Below the pieces are notes generated by a model. That model worked only from the letters and a program-made list of their open reading frames with translations. It was not told the DNA's origin and searched no databases. Made by a program: the position numbers and the translations under genes. From Cryobacterium aureum (lineage in GTDB: Bacteria; Actinomycetota; Actinomycetes; Actinomycetales; Microbacteriaceae), in contig NZ_PPTG01000009.1 in assembly GCF_002954245.1 (NCBI RefSeq), positions 248,001-312,000 of the forward strand: DNA of 64,000 bases, written 5' to 3'. Positions 1 to 8,580 of the stretch are shown piece after piece; position 1 is the stretch's first letter; every line of letters begins with the position of its first letter.

Positions 1-289
1 TCGGCACGAATTCGACCACGTCGATTTCCTTGCTGTGCTCGGAAGGCAGCGACGCGAAGTCGTCCGCGGTGAGCACCACCGTCTGGTCGCCGTCGTCGAA
101 AGCCTTGTCGATGTGGTCGTATGGGATGACCTTGGCGCAGATCTCGCAGCGACGTTGATAGCGGATGCGTCCCCCGTCGGCATCGTGCACCTGGTGCAGC
201 GACACGTCGTGGTCTTCGGTGGCGCTGTACACCTTGACGGGAACATTGACGAGCCCGAAGGTGATCGCACCGGTCCAGATGCTTCTCAT
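1..289 (-). CDS. ku: Ku protein, N-terminal part (3' end beyond window)
   Basis: Bacterial Ku is a homodimeric ring that binds DNA double-strand ends and recruits LigD for non-homologous end joining. Reading the minus strand from the ATG at 287-289 gives an open frame of about 96 residues that opens MRSIWTGAITFGLVNVPVKV, the standard Ku start. It continues with the conserved CEICAKVIPYDH segment and an acidic DFASLPSEHSKEIDVVEF stretch of the beta-barrel. The gene leaves the window at position 1, so only about a third of the usual 270-330 residues is visible. It diverges from ligD across 71 bp, as is typical for this pair. Identification is firm; completeness cannot be judged. Confidence 0.95.
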   Translation of the reverse strand, partial: MRSIWTGAITFGLVNVPVKVYSATEDHDVSLHQVHDADGGRIRYQRRCEICAKVIPYDHIDKAFDDGDQTVVLTADDFASLPSEHSKEIDVVEFVP

Positions 290-305
290 GCGACCAGTAC
301 ACACC

Positions 306-320
306 CGAATGAGACATTCG
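306..320. promoter_or_regulatory. Palindrome in the ku/ligD divergent promoter region
   Basis: CGAATG-AGA-CATTCG is a perfect 6-bp inverted repeat with a 3-bp spacer, centred between the divergent ku and ligD start codons. It does not match the actinobacterial LexA box (TCGAAC-N4-GTTCGA). A shared operator is an inference. Confidence 0.35.
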
Positions 321-360
321 TCGCCTAGTAGACCCGAGGTTTCCGCGGCACAGTTGACCC

Positions 361-2847
361 ATGAACGCCAGCAGCCAGGTGGTCTCCGTTGAGGGGCACC
401 GCATTTCACTCACCCACCTCGATAAGGTGCTGTACCCGGAGACCGGCACCACCAAAGCTGACGTGCTGGCCTACTACGCGGCGATCGCCGACGTGCTCAT
501 TGGCCACGCGGCAAACCGCCCGGCCACCCGCAAACGCTGGGTGCACGGCGTCGGCACGAGTGAGACCCCCGGCCCGATGTTCTTCCAGAAGAATCTGGAA
601 CCGTCGACGCCAAGCTGGGTGAAACGGCGCGAGATTCAACACAAAGACCACGTGAACACCTACCCGCTGGTGAACGACCTGGCCACCCTCACCTGGCTCG
701 GACAGATGAGCGCTCTCGAAATTCACGTGCCGCAGTGGCAGTTCGGTCGAACCGGCACCCAGCGCAATCCCGATCGGCTCGTGCTCGACCTCGATCCCGG
801 CGAGGGCGTCGGCCTCGCCGAATGCGCCGAGGTGGCGCGGCTCGCCCGGGCGATTCTGCAGGACATAGGGCTTGAGCCGATGCCGGTGACCAGCGGGAGC
901 AAGGGCATCCACTTGTATGCGGCCCTCAATCTGTCGTACACCTCCGACCAGGTGTCGGCGGTGGCGCACGAACTGGCGCGAGCCCTCGAAGCCGACCACC
1001 GAGACCTCGTCGTGAGCGATATGAAGAAGACCCTGCGACCCGGCAAGGTGCTGGTGGACTGGAGCCAGAACAACGCAGCGAAGACCACCATCACGCCGTA
1101 TTCGCTGCGGGGGCGGAGCCACCCGATGGTCGCGACCCCGCGTACCTGGAAGGAGCTGGCCTCGTCCGACCTCGAGCAGCTCGATTACAAGCAGGTGCTC
1201 GCCCGCCTGAAACGCCGCGAGGATCCGCTCGCACTCCTGACGGCAGGGTCGTTCGAGCACTCCCCGAACGAGGTCGATTCGGCCCCCGCCCTGGTCGCAC
1301 CGGACCGGCTCACGGTGTATCGCGAGAAACGGGATGCGTCGAAGACCCCCGAACCGGTTCCGGCTGCTCCCGCCGGGGCATCCGCTGTCGTAACGGCCGG
1401 GCAGAGTTTCGTGATTCAGGAACACCATGCGCGCAGCCTGCACTGGGATTTTCGGCTCGAACACGACGGCGTACTCGTCTCTTGGGCGCTGCCCCGCGGA
1501 GTGCCGGATTCGACCGCCCACAACCGGCTCGCCGTGGCCGTGGAGGACCATCCGCTCGAATACGGCAGTTTCGAGGGAAATATTCCGATTGGAGAATATG
1601 GTGCCGGCGACGTATCCATCTGGGATCACGGCCACTACGAACTCGAAAAATGGCGCGACGATGAGGTGATCGTGACCCTGCACGGTGAACCCGACGCCGG
1701 TCTCGGCGGCTCGGCCCGGTTTGCCCTGATTCGCACGAGCGACGGCCACGGCAGCAAACCGGTGAACAACTGGCTGATCCACCGCATGAAGCCGCTCACC
1801 GGCGCCGCCGGCTCCCGCACGAACGCTCGCCCACACACCCGACCGGCGGCGAGCATTGCCCCGGCACCGCCGAAGCACGCCTACTCCCCCATGCTCGCCG
1901 CCGCCGGCTCCGAGGCCGACCTCGGCGACGACGGCTGGGCCTTCGAAATGAAGTGGGACGGCATGCGCGCGCTCGTCTACGTGTCGCTCGCTGAGCAAAG
2001 CGTTCGCCTGGTCACCCGCAACGGGCACGACGTAACCGCGTCCTATCCCGATCTCGTGGCCGACCTGCTCGCCGCTCTGGCGGCGAATGTAGAAACGGAT
2101 GCTGCGGTGCTCGACGGCGAGATCGTGGCAGTCGACAAGCGCGGGCGACCCGATTTTGGCCTCCTGCAGACGCGGATGAAACTTACCGACGAACGGGAGG
2201 TGGCCGCCGCCTCGAAACGGGCCCCGGTGCAGTTCATGCTCTTCGACCTGCTCGAATTAAACGGTCGCTCCCTCACCGGGCTCACCTACAGCGCACGCCG
2301 GGGCCGGCTGGAGGCTGCGGTCACCGCGACCGGCTCCACCCAGGTACCGCCACGGTTCGACGGCGACTTCTCGGAAGCCTTCCAGACCAGCCGTCAGCTC
2401 GGACTCGAAGGGGTCATGGCCAAGCGGTTTGACGGTCGTTACACGGTCGGGCGCCGCTCCCGCGACTGGGTTAAAATCAAGCACTTTCGTACCCAGGAAG
2501 TCGTCGTCGGCGGGTGGCGACCCGGCCGCGGCAACCGCGGCGGCGCGATCGGATCGCTACTACTCGGGGTGCCGACCGACGGCGGCTTGCGCTACGTCGG
2601 CCGTGTCGGCACGGGGTTTGGGGAACGCGACCTGACCGACATCCGCTCAAGACTGACCAATTTGGTGCGCAAGACCACACCGTTCAGCGATATTCCCCCA
2701 ACGGATGCCCAGACCGCCGTCTGGGTGCGCCCCACCCTCGTCGCCGAGGTGGAGTTCGTCGAGTGGACCGCCACCGGTCGGCTGCGCCAGCCGTCCTGGC
2801 GGGGGTGGCGCCCCGACAAAATACCGAGCGATATCGCGATCGAATAG
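361..2847 (+). CDS. ligD: Multifunctional non-homologous end-joining protein LigD (polymerase-phosphoesterase-ligase)
   Basis: The 828-residue protein repairs double-strand breaks with Ku: it fills gaps, trims 3' ends and seals nicks using ATP. Domain order is the mycobacterial one. The primase-like polymerase domain (about 1-300) has catalytic Asp pairs in LDLDPGEG (143-146) and VDWSQNN (232-238) plus TSGSKGIHLY (177-186). The 3'-phosphoesterase domain (about 345-490) has FVIQEHHARSLHWDFRLEHDG and NWLIHRM. The ATP-dependent ligase domain (about 510-828) has nucleotidyl motif KWDGMR with the adenylated Lys at 531, and motif V in DWVKIKHFR. Length fits three intact domains. ATG 361 follows a region shared with divergent ku. 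Nothing appears damaged. Confidence 0.97.
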   Translation: MNASSQVVSVEGHRISLTHLDKVLYPETGTTKADVLAYYAAIADVLIGHAANRPATRKRWVHGVGTSETPGPMFFQKNLEPSTPSWVKRREIQHKDHVNTYPLVNDLATLTWLGQMSALEIHVPQWQFGRTGTQRNPDRLVLDLDPGEGVGLAECAEVARLARAILQDIGLEPMPVTSGSKGIHLYAALNLSYTSDQVSAVAHELARALEADHRDLVVSDMKKTLRPGKVLVDWSQNNAAKTTITPYSLRGRSHPMVATPRTWKELASSDLEQLDYKQVLARLKRREDPLALLTAGSFEHSPNEVDSAPALVAPDRLTVYREKRDASKTPEPVPAAPAGASAVVTAGQSFVIQEHHARSLHWDFRLEHDGVLVSWALPRGVPDSTAHNRLAVAVEDHPLEYGSFEGNIPIGEYGAGDVSIWDHGHYELEKWRDDEVIVTLHGEPDAGLGGSARFALIRTSDGHGSKPVNNWLIHRMKPLTGAAGSRTNARPHTRPAASIAPAPPKHAYSPMLAAAGSEADLGDDGWAFEMKWDGMRALVYVSLAEQSVRLVTRNGHDVTASYPDLVADLLAALAANVETDAAVLDGEIVAVDKRGRPDFGLLQTRMKLTDEREVAAASKRAPVQFMLFDLLELNGRSLTGLTYSARRGRLEAAVTATGSTQVPPRFDGDFSEAFQTSRQLGLEGVMAKRFDGRYTVGRRSRDWVKIKHFRTQEVVVGGWRPGRGNRGGAIGSLLLGVPTDGGLRYVGRVGTGFGERDLTDIRSRLTNLVRKTTPFSDIPPTDAQTAVWVRPTLVAEVEFVEWTATGRLRQPSWRGWRPDKIPSDIAIE

Positions 2848-2989
2848 TGCGGGCACGATCTAGCATTACCCCATGGTCAGTGATCGACATCCCGAAGACG
2901 CTGCGGCACCACGTGCCGCGCGCGTCACGCGCTGGTGGCCCCCGATCAGCGGTCTTGGTGCGCTCGGGGCCACCAACACGTTGGCCAGG

Positions 2990-3135
2990 AGCTCAGCCGA
3001 ACCTATCTGGGAGCGCATTGGTTGACTGACCCGATAGGCGCCCGGCTGCTCGGCGCAGGAATTGCCGTTGTAGTCTGGGCGCCACTGGCCGCAAAACTCG
3101 ACGGCGAACATCGGCTGCGGCGCGGCCAGCGGTAG
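2990..3135 (+). pseudogene. PAP2-family phosphatase C-terminal remnant
   Basis: The frame read from 2990 carries SRTYLGAHWLTDP followed by a hydrophobic segment and a basic tail, ending at TAG 3135. This is the third phosphatase motif and last membrane helix of PAP2 enzymes (SRxYLGxHWxTD). The catalytic RP and PSGH motifs are missing. Upstream sequence starting at ATG 2873 is in another frame and stops at 3024. The remnant lies 50 bp upstream of an intact PAP2 gene, so it is probably what remains of a tandem copy or a neighbouring homologue. Confidence 0.75.
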
Positions 3136-3185
3136 CCGCGAACCATCGTTTCTCCGGCACCTCACCACTATCGACAGGACGCGAC

Positions 3186-4181
3186 ATGAGCGATACCCGG
3201 CCCACAACGGTGTGGCGCACCCGCTATAAGAAATTCGTCGCCGACGCCCGGCCACTCTCCGGCGCAGACCGTCGGCGATTGCGCCTGATCGCGATCGCAC
3301 TCGTGAGCGTCGGTCTCGTGCTTTTTATCTGCCTGCTCATCGACGTGCTGCAACCCGACCGGTCGTCGTTCTATGATTCTCCGGTGCGCCTGTGGCTGCT
3401 TGAGGGCCGGTCGCCGACCCTGACGACGGTCATGATCGCGCTGGCCATCATCTTCGGTCCGGTGGCACTGCCGATCATCGTGCTGGTGTTGACCGTGGTC
3501 TGGGGTGTCGCGGGCAAACACGCCTGGCGACCGCTCCTGCTCGCCATAGCCATGCTCACCGGGGTCATTCTGTCTCAGATCATGCTTCCGCTCATCGCGC
3601 GCAGCCGGCCACCGGTTGAACTCATGTTGTTCGGCGCGGACCACTCCTTCTCGTTTCCGTCGGGGCACGTTCTCGGCGCGGCCGATTTTGTTCTGGTGCT
3701 GACCTACCTGATCGTGTCCCGGCGGTACAGCCGACGGGCGGCCATCGTCGGATTCAGCATCGCCCTGGTCTGTATTGCGCTCGCTGCGGTCAGCCGCCTC
3801 TACCTCGGCTACCACTGGGCGACGGACGCCCTCGCCTCACTATCGATCTCGCTGGTGGTTCTCGGCGGTGTGATCGCTTGGGATACCCGTCATGCGGCGC
3901 GCGGACTACAACCGCGCGCGCCGGGCCCGAACGAAACAGTAGACGCCGTACGCGATCAGGCCGATGGCGATCAGCATCAGCGCGATCGTTCCGTACGGCA
4001 GGGCCGCGAGCGCCTTGAGGGCCCCATCGAGCCCAGTGGACTTACTGGCATCACGGGTGAGCGCCGCGACGCCGACGAGAATCGCCACCACCCCGAGAGC
4101 GACGCCCTTGGAGATGTAACCAACGACACCGAGCACGACGACCGCGCGCCCGGCCGTTCCGCCGGGCACGGCGAGGTCTGA
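3186..4181 (+). CDS. PAP2-family membrane phosphatase with antisense-overlapping tail
   Basis: A membrane phosphatidate/undecaprenyl-pyrophosphate phosphatase-type enzyme that hydrolyses lipid phosphates at the outer face of the membrane. It has about six hydrophobic helices and the three PAP2 motifs: R-S-R-P-P at 139-143, SFPSGH at 156-161 and SRLYLGYHWATD at 203-214 with the catalytic His at 210. The family fold ends near residue 238. The remaining 90 residues are hydrophilic, unlike a PAP2 tail, and are read antisense to the 3' end of the DUF1206 gene (from 3906). Either the original stop was lost or the genes really overlap. Core function is confident; the physiological C-terminus is not. 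Confidence 0.85.
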   Translation: MSDTRPTTVWRTRYKKFVADARPLSGADRRRLRLIAIALVSVGLVLFICLLIDVLQPDRSSFYDSPVRLWLLEGRSPTLTTVMIALAIIFGPVALPIIVLVLTVVWGVAGKHAWRPLLLAIAMLTGVILSQIMLPLIARSRPPVELMLFGADHSFSFPSGHVLGAADFVLVLTYLIVSRRYSRRAAIVGFSIALVCIALAAVSRLYLGYHWATDALASLSISLVVLGGVIAWDTRHAARGLQPRAPGPNETVDAVRDQADGDQHQRDRSVRQGRERLEGPIEPSGLTGITGERRDADENRHHPESDALGDVTNDTEHDDRAPGRSAGHGEV

Positions 4182-4709
4182 GCGAAACTTCTGCGCAACA
4201 CCCTTATAGATGAAGTAGCCCGCGACGCCGAGCACGGCCACTCCCGCAAGAAACAGCAATATCGCGCCTCCGGGTGATGAAAGAAGCGACGAGCTTGCGC
4301 TCTGGGTACTTCCCGCCGAACTGGACGAGCCGCCCTGGGCGAACGTCAGCGCGGTAGCGCCGAGAGCAAAGTAAACGATGGCTTTGGCAACATTGGCCAG
4401 ACGACGCGCCCACTTGCGTTTGGGATCGCCCTGCATTACAAACGCCGAAACGACCAGCCACAGCCCCAGGGCGAACATGCCGACGACGACGGTCCACAGC
4501 AGAAACACGCCACCGGGGTTTGAGGCCAGCTGGGCGAGAGCCCCGCTCTGATCGGCAGAGCCACTGCCGGCTCCCACCGCCACTGTAATCGCGAGGGACC
4601 CGATGAGGATGTGCAGCAGCCCGTTGACGGCGAAACCCAGCCGTGCCAGCAGTTGCAGTGCCGAACTGTTGCTCGCGTTGCGAGCGATGTGTGTTGCCGA
4701 TGCATTCAT
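3906..4709 (-). CDS. DUF1206 integral membrane protein
   Basis: The protein has about 267 residues from ATG 4709 (MNASATHI); an upstream in-frame start at 4745 would add 12 unlikely residues. It shows three repeats of a two-helix unit, each with a Gly/Ala-rich amphipathic pattern (LLARLGFAVNGLLHILIG, ANVAKAIVYFALGATALT, GVVGYISKGVALGVVAI), the layout of DUF1206. A low-complexity Ser/Gly loop sits near residues 130-150. The family has no established biochemical role. Its last 276 nt are antisense to the extended end of the convergent PAP2 gene. Confidence 0.85.
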   Translation of the reverse strand: MNASATHIARNASNSSALQLLARLGFAVNGLLHILIGSLAITVAVGAGSGSADQSGALAQLASNPGGVFLLWTVVVGMFALGLWLVVSAFVMQGDPKRKWARRLANVAKAIVYFALGATALTFAQGGSSSSAGSTQSASSSLLSSPGGAILLFLAGVAVLGVAGYFIYKGVAQKFRSDLAVPGGTAGRAVVVLGVVGYISKGVALGVVAILVGVAALTRDASKSTGLDGALKALAALPYGTIALMLIAIGLIAYGVYCFVRARRARL

Positions 4710-4757
4710 CACGGCCTCAGCATAGGCGCACACACACCGTCGCACGCAGAAACTTTT

Positions 4758-5174
4758 TTAGGCGGCCGTTCCCGCGATATTGACCATCCAGGAAGTACCG
4801 AATTTGTCGGTCAGCATACCGAAGCTGTCGCCCCAGGGTGCCTTGCTCAGCGGCATGACTGCTGTGCCGCCGTCGAGCAGTTTCTCCCAGTAGCCCGTCA
4901 ATTCAGCTTCGTCATCGCCGCTGATAGAGACGGTGACGCTGCTGCTCGTTGGAAGCTCCATACCGTTGGGGGTGTCCGACGCCATCAGCGAGAATCCGTT
5001 CGTGGTCGTAAGCTCCGAGTGCATGATTTTGTCCTGCTCGGCCGGATCCTCGCTGGCGTTGAACTCCCCATATGTGGTTCGCGTGACCTCGCCCCCGAAA
5101 ACGCCCTGGTAGAAGTCCATTGCTTCGCGGGCGTTGTCGCGAAAGCCGAGATACGGGTTGAGACGACTGCTCAT
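4758..5174 (-). CDS. VOC/PhnB-like glyoxalase-fold protein
   Basis: A 138-residue protein of the PhnB / 3-demethylubiquinone-methyltransferase-like branch of the vicinal-oxygen-chelate fold, generally of unknown substrate. It begins with LNPYLGFRDNAREAMDFYQGVFGGEV and ends with the paired W-G-D-xFGMLTDKFGTSWMVNI strand, both hallmarks of the family. A strong AAGGAG Shine-Dalgarno lies 8-9 bases before ATG 5174. No partner gene suggests a substrate; it stands alone between DUF1206 and a divergent small gene. Confidence 0.88.
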   Translation of the reverse strand: MSSRLNPYLGFRDNAREAMDFYQGVFGGEVTRTTYGEFNASEDPAEQDKIMHSELTTTNGFSLMASDTPNGMELPTSSSVTVSISGDDEAELTGYWEKLLDGGTAVMPLSKAPWGDSFGMLTDKFGTSWMVNIAGTAA

Positions 5175-5297
5175 GGTTGATTCTCCTTAGTGTTTGTCGG
5201 GGTGCTCCTGTGATTATTGCCCGGATCAGTCGTTCGCACGAGTCACTGGCCTTGTAGGCAGCGGGCGGGTCAGGGGACTGCGGGTACAGTGACGGGC

Positions 5298-5612
5298 ATG
5301 AAGCTGATCGCCATCAATCCGCCCACCCGCAGCTTTTCACGCTGGCTGACCGACGAAGAGATCGGTCGGGTGCTCGCCCACAAACGGGGTTGGCGCCAGG
5401 CGCCAGACGGAAGCGTGCTGGCCGGCAAGATTCGAAAGAACCGCGTCGCGGCCTCGCTCGAGCAGCTCGGTGCCGCCGCCGTCGCCCGCGGCTGGGCCAG
5501 CCGGCCGCGGGTAGAGCCGAGCGACAGCAGCGGCCCGACCCACATGATGTGGGGCATCATCGACGCGCGCACCGACGCCGAAATCGCCGAAGAGCTCGGC
5601 GGACATTTGTAG
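5298..5612 (+). CDS. Hypothetical protein, 104 residues
   Basis: Start ATG 5298 is chosen over the longer frame from 5217, because homogeneous coding sequence begins at MKLIAINPPTRSFSRWLTDEEIG. The protein is soluble, with a basic middle (AGKIRKNRVAASLEQLG) and an acidic C-terminus (TDAEIAEELGGHL). I do not recognise a family. It precedes the xi-class GST gene by 24 bp on the same strand and could be cotranscribed with it. High-GC codon use and third-position bias are like its neighbours, supporting a real gene. Confidence 0.65.
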   Translation: MKLIAINPPTRSFSRWLTDEEIGRVLAHKRGWRQAPDGSVLAGKIRKNRVAASLEQLGAAAVARGWASRPRVEPSDSSGPTHMMWGIIDARTDAEIAEELGGHL

Positions 5613-5636
5613 GGTCAAGTCGCGTAGCGTGGTCCC

Positions 5637-6638
5637 ATGAGCCTCGACCCCAGTTATATCAAGCCCGGCCAAGATTTCAACCGCGACACCAATTACATCG
5701 AGGACCGCATCACGCAAGATGCCCGAGACGGCTGGCCGGTCGAGCCCGGCCGTTACCGGCTGGTCGCCGCCCGCGCCTGCCCGTGGGCGAACCGCACCAC
5801 GATCGTGCGCCGATTGCTCGGCCTGGAGGGCGTCATCTCGCTCGGCCTACCGGGCCCCACCCACGACAAGAACAGCTGGACCTTCGACCTCGACCCGAAT
5901 GGAGTCGACCCGGTGCTCGGCATCGAACGCCTGCAGCAGGCGTTCTTCGCCCGCTTTCCCGACTACCCACGCGGCATCACCGTACCGGCGATCGTCGATG
6001 TGCAAAGCGGCAAGGTCGTCACCAACAACTACCCGCAGATCACCCTCGATTTTGAGACCGAGTGGACGGCGTACCACCGGGCCGGCGCACCGGATCTCTA
6101 CCCTGAAGCGCTGCGGGCCGAGATCGACGAGGTCGCCAACCTGATCTTTCACGACGTGAACAACGGCGTCTACAAGTGCGGTTTCGCCGGGAGCCAGAAA
6201 TCCTACGAGCGAGCCTACGACGCCCTGTTCGCCCGGTTGGACTGGCTCGAGGAGCGTCTCGCCGGGCAGCGGTATCTCGTGGGTGACACGATTACCGAGG
6301 CCGACATCCGCTTGTTCACCACGCTCGCCCGTTTCGACGCGGTCTATCACGGACATTTCAAGTGCAATCGCAACAAGCTCAGCGAGATGCCGGTGCTCTG
6401 GGCCTACGCCCGCGACCTATTCCAGACGCCCGGCTTCGGCGACACGATCGACTTCGAGCAGATCAAGAAGCACTACTACGTGACGCACGTGGACATCAAC
6501 CCGAGCGGCATCGTGCCCAAGGGACCGGATGCGGCCGCCTGGCTCGCCCCGCACACTCGCGCCGACCTCGGCGGCCGCCCATTCGGCGCCGGTACCCCGC
6601 CCGAGCCGCCCGTACCCGGCGAGCGCATTCTGAACTGA
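5637..6638 (+). CDS. Glutathionyl-hydroquinone-reductase-type (xi class, YqjG/ECM4) GST family protein
   Basis: A 333-residue oxidoreductase of the omega/xi GST class that removes a thiol adduct from quinols through a catalytic Cys. The diagnostic ACPWANR motif has Cys at residue 48. The substrate-binding region contains TVPAIVDVQSGKVVTNNYPQI (thioredoxin-like half), and the helical half contains NNGVYKCGFAGSQ and LVGDTITEADIRLFTTLARFD, all family landmarks. Actinobacteria lack glutathione, so mycothiol is the likely cofactor (inference). ATG 5637 is 24 bp after the preceding small gene. Confidence 0.92.
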   Translation: MSLDPSYIKPGQDFNRDTNYIEDRITQDARDGWPVEPGRYRLVAARACPWANRTTIVRRLLGLEGVISLGLPGPTHDKNSWTFDLDPNGVDPVLGIERLQQAFFARFPDYPRGITVPAIVDVQSGKVVTNNYPQITLDFETEWTAYHRAGAPDLYPEALRAEIDEVANLIFHDVNNGVYKCGFAGSQKSYERAYDALFARLDWLEERLAGQRYLVGDTITEADIRLFTTLARFDAVYHGHFKCNRNKLSEMPVLWAYARDLFQTPGFGDTIDFEQIKKHYYVTHVDINPSGIVPKGPDAAAWLAPHTRADLGGRPFGAGTPPEPPVPGERILN

Positions 6639-6664
6639 ATGGTCGTCTGACCGAAGCGCCCTGA

Positions 6665-7693
6665 CTACTCCGGGCGGCGGGCGCGGCTCGGCTGCACCCG
6701 GGGCGGCTCCCCCGGCATCTTGGGAAAGTCCGGCGGAAACGGAAGCTCGCCGAACCCGGATTCGAGATCGCGTTCCCACCACGAATGCAGGGTGTCGAGC
6801 GAGCCGGGCTTCTCGTGCATCGCCGCCCACGGGTCTCCCTGATCGCGCAGGCGGTCCGGAACGGTGAGAATCGTGAACGCACGCGGGTCGGCGGCGGCCA
6901 GTTCGCTCCATTCCAGCGGACAGGATACCGGTGCGTGCGGCAGCGGCCGGGGGCTGTACGCACCGGCCATGGTTCGGTCCCGGTTGGCCTGGTTGTAGTC
7001 GATGAAGATGCGCTCACCGCGCTCTTCCTTCCACCAGTTCGTGGTGACCTTCGTGGGCATCCGTCGTTCCAGCTCGCGCGCCGCCGCGATGACCGCCTGC
7101 CGTACGTCGAGAAATTCCCGGGTTGGCTCGATCGGCGCGAACACGTGCAGCCCACGATTTCCCGAGGTCTTCACGAATGCGGTGAGACCAGCCTCCGCCA
7201 GCAAATTCTTCAACTCAATGGCGACGGGCACGGTGTCGGCAAAGTCTGTTCCCGGCTGCGGATCCAGGTCGATGCGCAGTTCGTCGGGATTGTCCGAGAG
7301 TTCGGCCCTGGACGGCCACGGGTGGAACACGATCGTATTCATCTGCACTGCCCACACTGCAGCGGCCGGTTCATCGATCACGAGCTGCGGATGCGTGCGC
7401 CCGCTCGGGTAGACCACAGGAACGGACCGCACATAGTCGGGCGCGCCCTTCGGCGGGTTCTTGGAGAAGAACTGCTCACCGTCGATGCCCCCGCTGAAGC
7501 GTTGCAGCGACACCGGACGGTCGCCGTTGACTCGCACGAACGCCTCGCCCACCTCCATGAGGTAGTGGGCGAGGTCGAGTTTAGTGATTCCCGGTTCGGG
7601 CCAGAGCACCCGGCTCGGGCTGGACAGGCGCACATCGCGCGGGCCATTCGGGCCAGCAACCGTCAGAACCACCGCATCAGAGCTCATGCGCAC
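6665..7693 (-). CDS. Stand-alone LigD-type polymerase/primase domain protein
   Basis: A second copy of the archaeo-eukaryotic primase-like polymerase domain used in end joining, here without ligase or phosphoesterase. Key motifs are IDLDPQPG (catalytic Asp 142 and 144), KTSGNRGLHV (175-184) and FIDYNQANRDRT, equivalent to the second Asp site. At 342 residues it is the usual size of free-standing PolDom proteins, which add ribo- or deoxyribonucleotides at breaks. GTG 7693 or ATG 7687 can start it. It is convergent with the GST gene and lies 4 kb from ku-ligD, so the two PolDom genes are likely paralogues with partly distinct repair roles. Confidence 0.93.
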   Translation of the reverse strand: MRMSSDAVVLTVAGPNGPRDVRLSSPSRVLWPEPGITKLDLAHYLMEVGEAFVRVNGDRPVSLQRFSGGIDGEQFFSKNPPKGAPDYVRSVPVVYPSGRTHPQLVIDEPAAAVWAVQMNTIVFHPWPSRAELSDNPDELRIDLDPQPGTDFADTVPVAIELKNLLAEAGLTAFVKTSGNRGLHVFAPIEPTREFLDVRQAVIAAARELERRMPTKVTTNWWKEERGERIFIDYNQANRDRTMAGAYSPRPLPHAPVSCPLEWSELAAADPRAFTILTVPDRLRDQGDPWAAMHEKPGSLDTLHSWWERDLESGFGELPFPPDFPKMPGEPPRVQPSRARRPE

Positions 7694-7746
7694 ACTGTAG
7701 CCAAATTAGTTGTCAGCGCCAGCCTTCAGCCGACGCTCACCACAAA

Positions 7747-8580
7747 CTACGGGATGGAGTTGAACTCGTCGGGGTTCGGACCGGTGCGCTCGTCGCGGTT
7801 CAGGGCGGTGATCGCGGCGATATCCGCTTCAGTGAGGACGAAGTCGAACAGGGCGAAGTTTTCGTCGACTCGGCTGCGGGTAACGGACTTCGGGAAGACG
7901 ATATCGCCCCGCTGCAGGTGCCAGCGCAGGGTGACCTGAGCGGCGGACTTACCGAGGCGGTCGGCGATCCCGGTAATCACCGGGTCGGAGAGAACTGCGC
8001 CCTGCGCGAGCGGCGACCAAGCCTCGGTCGCAATGCCGTGCTCGGTGTTGAATGCCCGCAGCGCATCCTGCGTGAGGTACGGGTGCACCTCGATCTGGTT
8101 GACAGCCGGTACGGTGTCGGTCTCGTCGAACAGACGCTGCAGGTGCTCGCGCTGGAAGTTGCTCACGCCAATGGTGCGCACGCGGCCGGAGCGGTGCATT
8201 TCCTCCATTGCCTTCCAGGTCTCGACGAAGTCTCCGACAGCTGGAAGCGGCCAGTGGATGAGGAACAGGTCGAGGTAATCGAAGCCGAGGGCATCCAGAG
8301 TGCGATCGAAAGCGGCCAAAGCGTCGGCACGGTCATGATACCCGTTGTTGAGCTTGCTCGTGACGTAGATCTCGGACCGGTTCAGCGCAGACTCTGCGAT
8401 AGCCTCGCCGACCTCTTTCTCATTGCCGTACATCTCGGCCGTGTCGATGTGTCGGTAGCCGGCTTCAAGAGCGGCAAGGGTTGCCGCCTTGGTCGTCTCC
8501 GGGGTGATCTGAAAGGTGCCGAATCCGAGCTGGGGAATCGTGGTGCCGTCATTGAGGGTGATGTTGGGAACTGCAGTCAT
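7747..8580 (-). CDS. Aldo/keto reductase (AKR5-like)
   Basis: NADPH-dependent carbonyl reductase, 277 residues from ATG 8580 (MTAVPNITLNDGTTIPQLGFGTFQ). A GAGGAG Shine-Dalgarno precedes this start; a longer frame to 8652 lacks one. The catalytic tetrad is visible: Asp46 and Tyr51 in DTAEMYG, Lys76 in TSKLNNGYH, and His109 in LIHWPLP. NADPH-binding KSVTRSRVDEN lies near the C-terminus. It is closest to 2,5-diketo-D-gluconate reductase-type enzymes, though the true substrate cannot be told. It is a single gene with its own upstream region. Confidence 0.93.
   Translation of the reverse strand: MTAVPNITLNDGTTIPQLGFGTFQITPETTKAATLAALEAGYRHIDTAEMYGNEKEVGEAIAESALNRSEIYVTSKLNNGYHDRADALAAFDRTLDALGFDYLDLFLIHWPLPAVGDFVETWKAMEEMHRSGRVRTIGVSNFQREHLQRLFDETDTVPAVNQIEVHPYLTQDALRAFNTEHGIATEAWSPLAQGAVLSDPVITGIADRLGKSAAQVTLRWHLQRGDIVFPKSVTRSRVDENFALFDFVLTEADIAAITALNRDERTGPNPDEFNSIP

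Noticed and set aside
306..320. LexA (SOS) box between ku and ligD
   Set aside because: Arms CGAATG/CATTCG with a 3-bp spacer do not match the actinobacterial TCGAAC-N4-GTTCGA box.
406..2028. 540-codon open frame on the minus strand opposite ligD
   Set aside because: It is antisense to the firmly identified polymerase and phosphoesterase domains and shows no domain; long antisense frames are common at this GC content.
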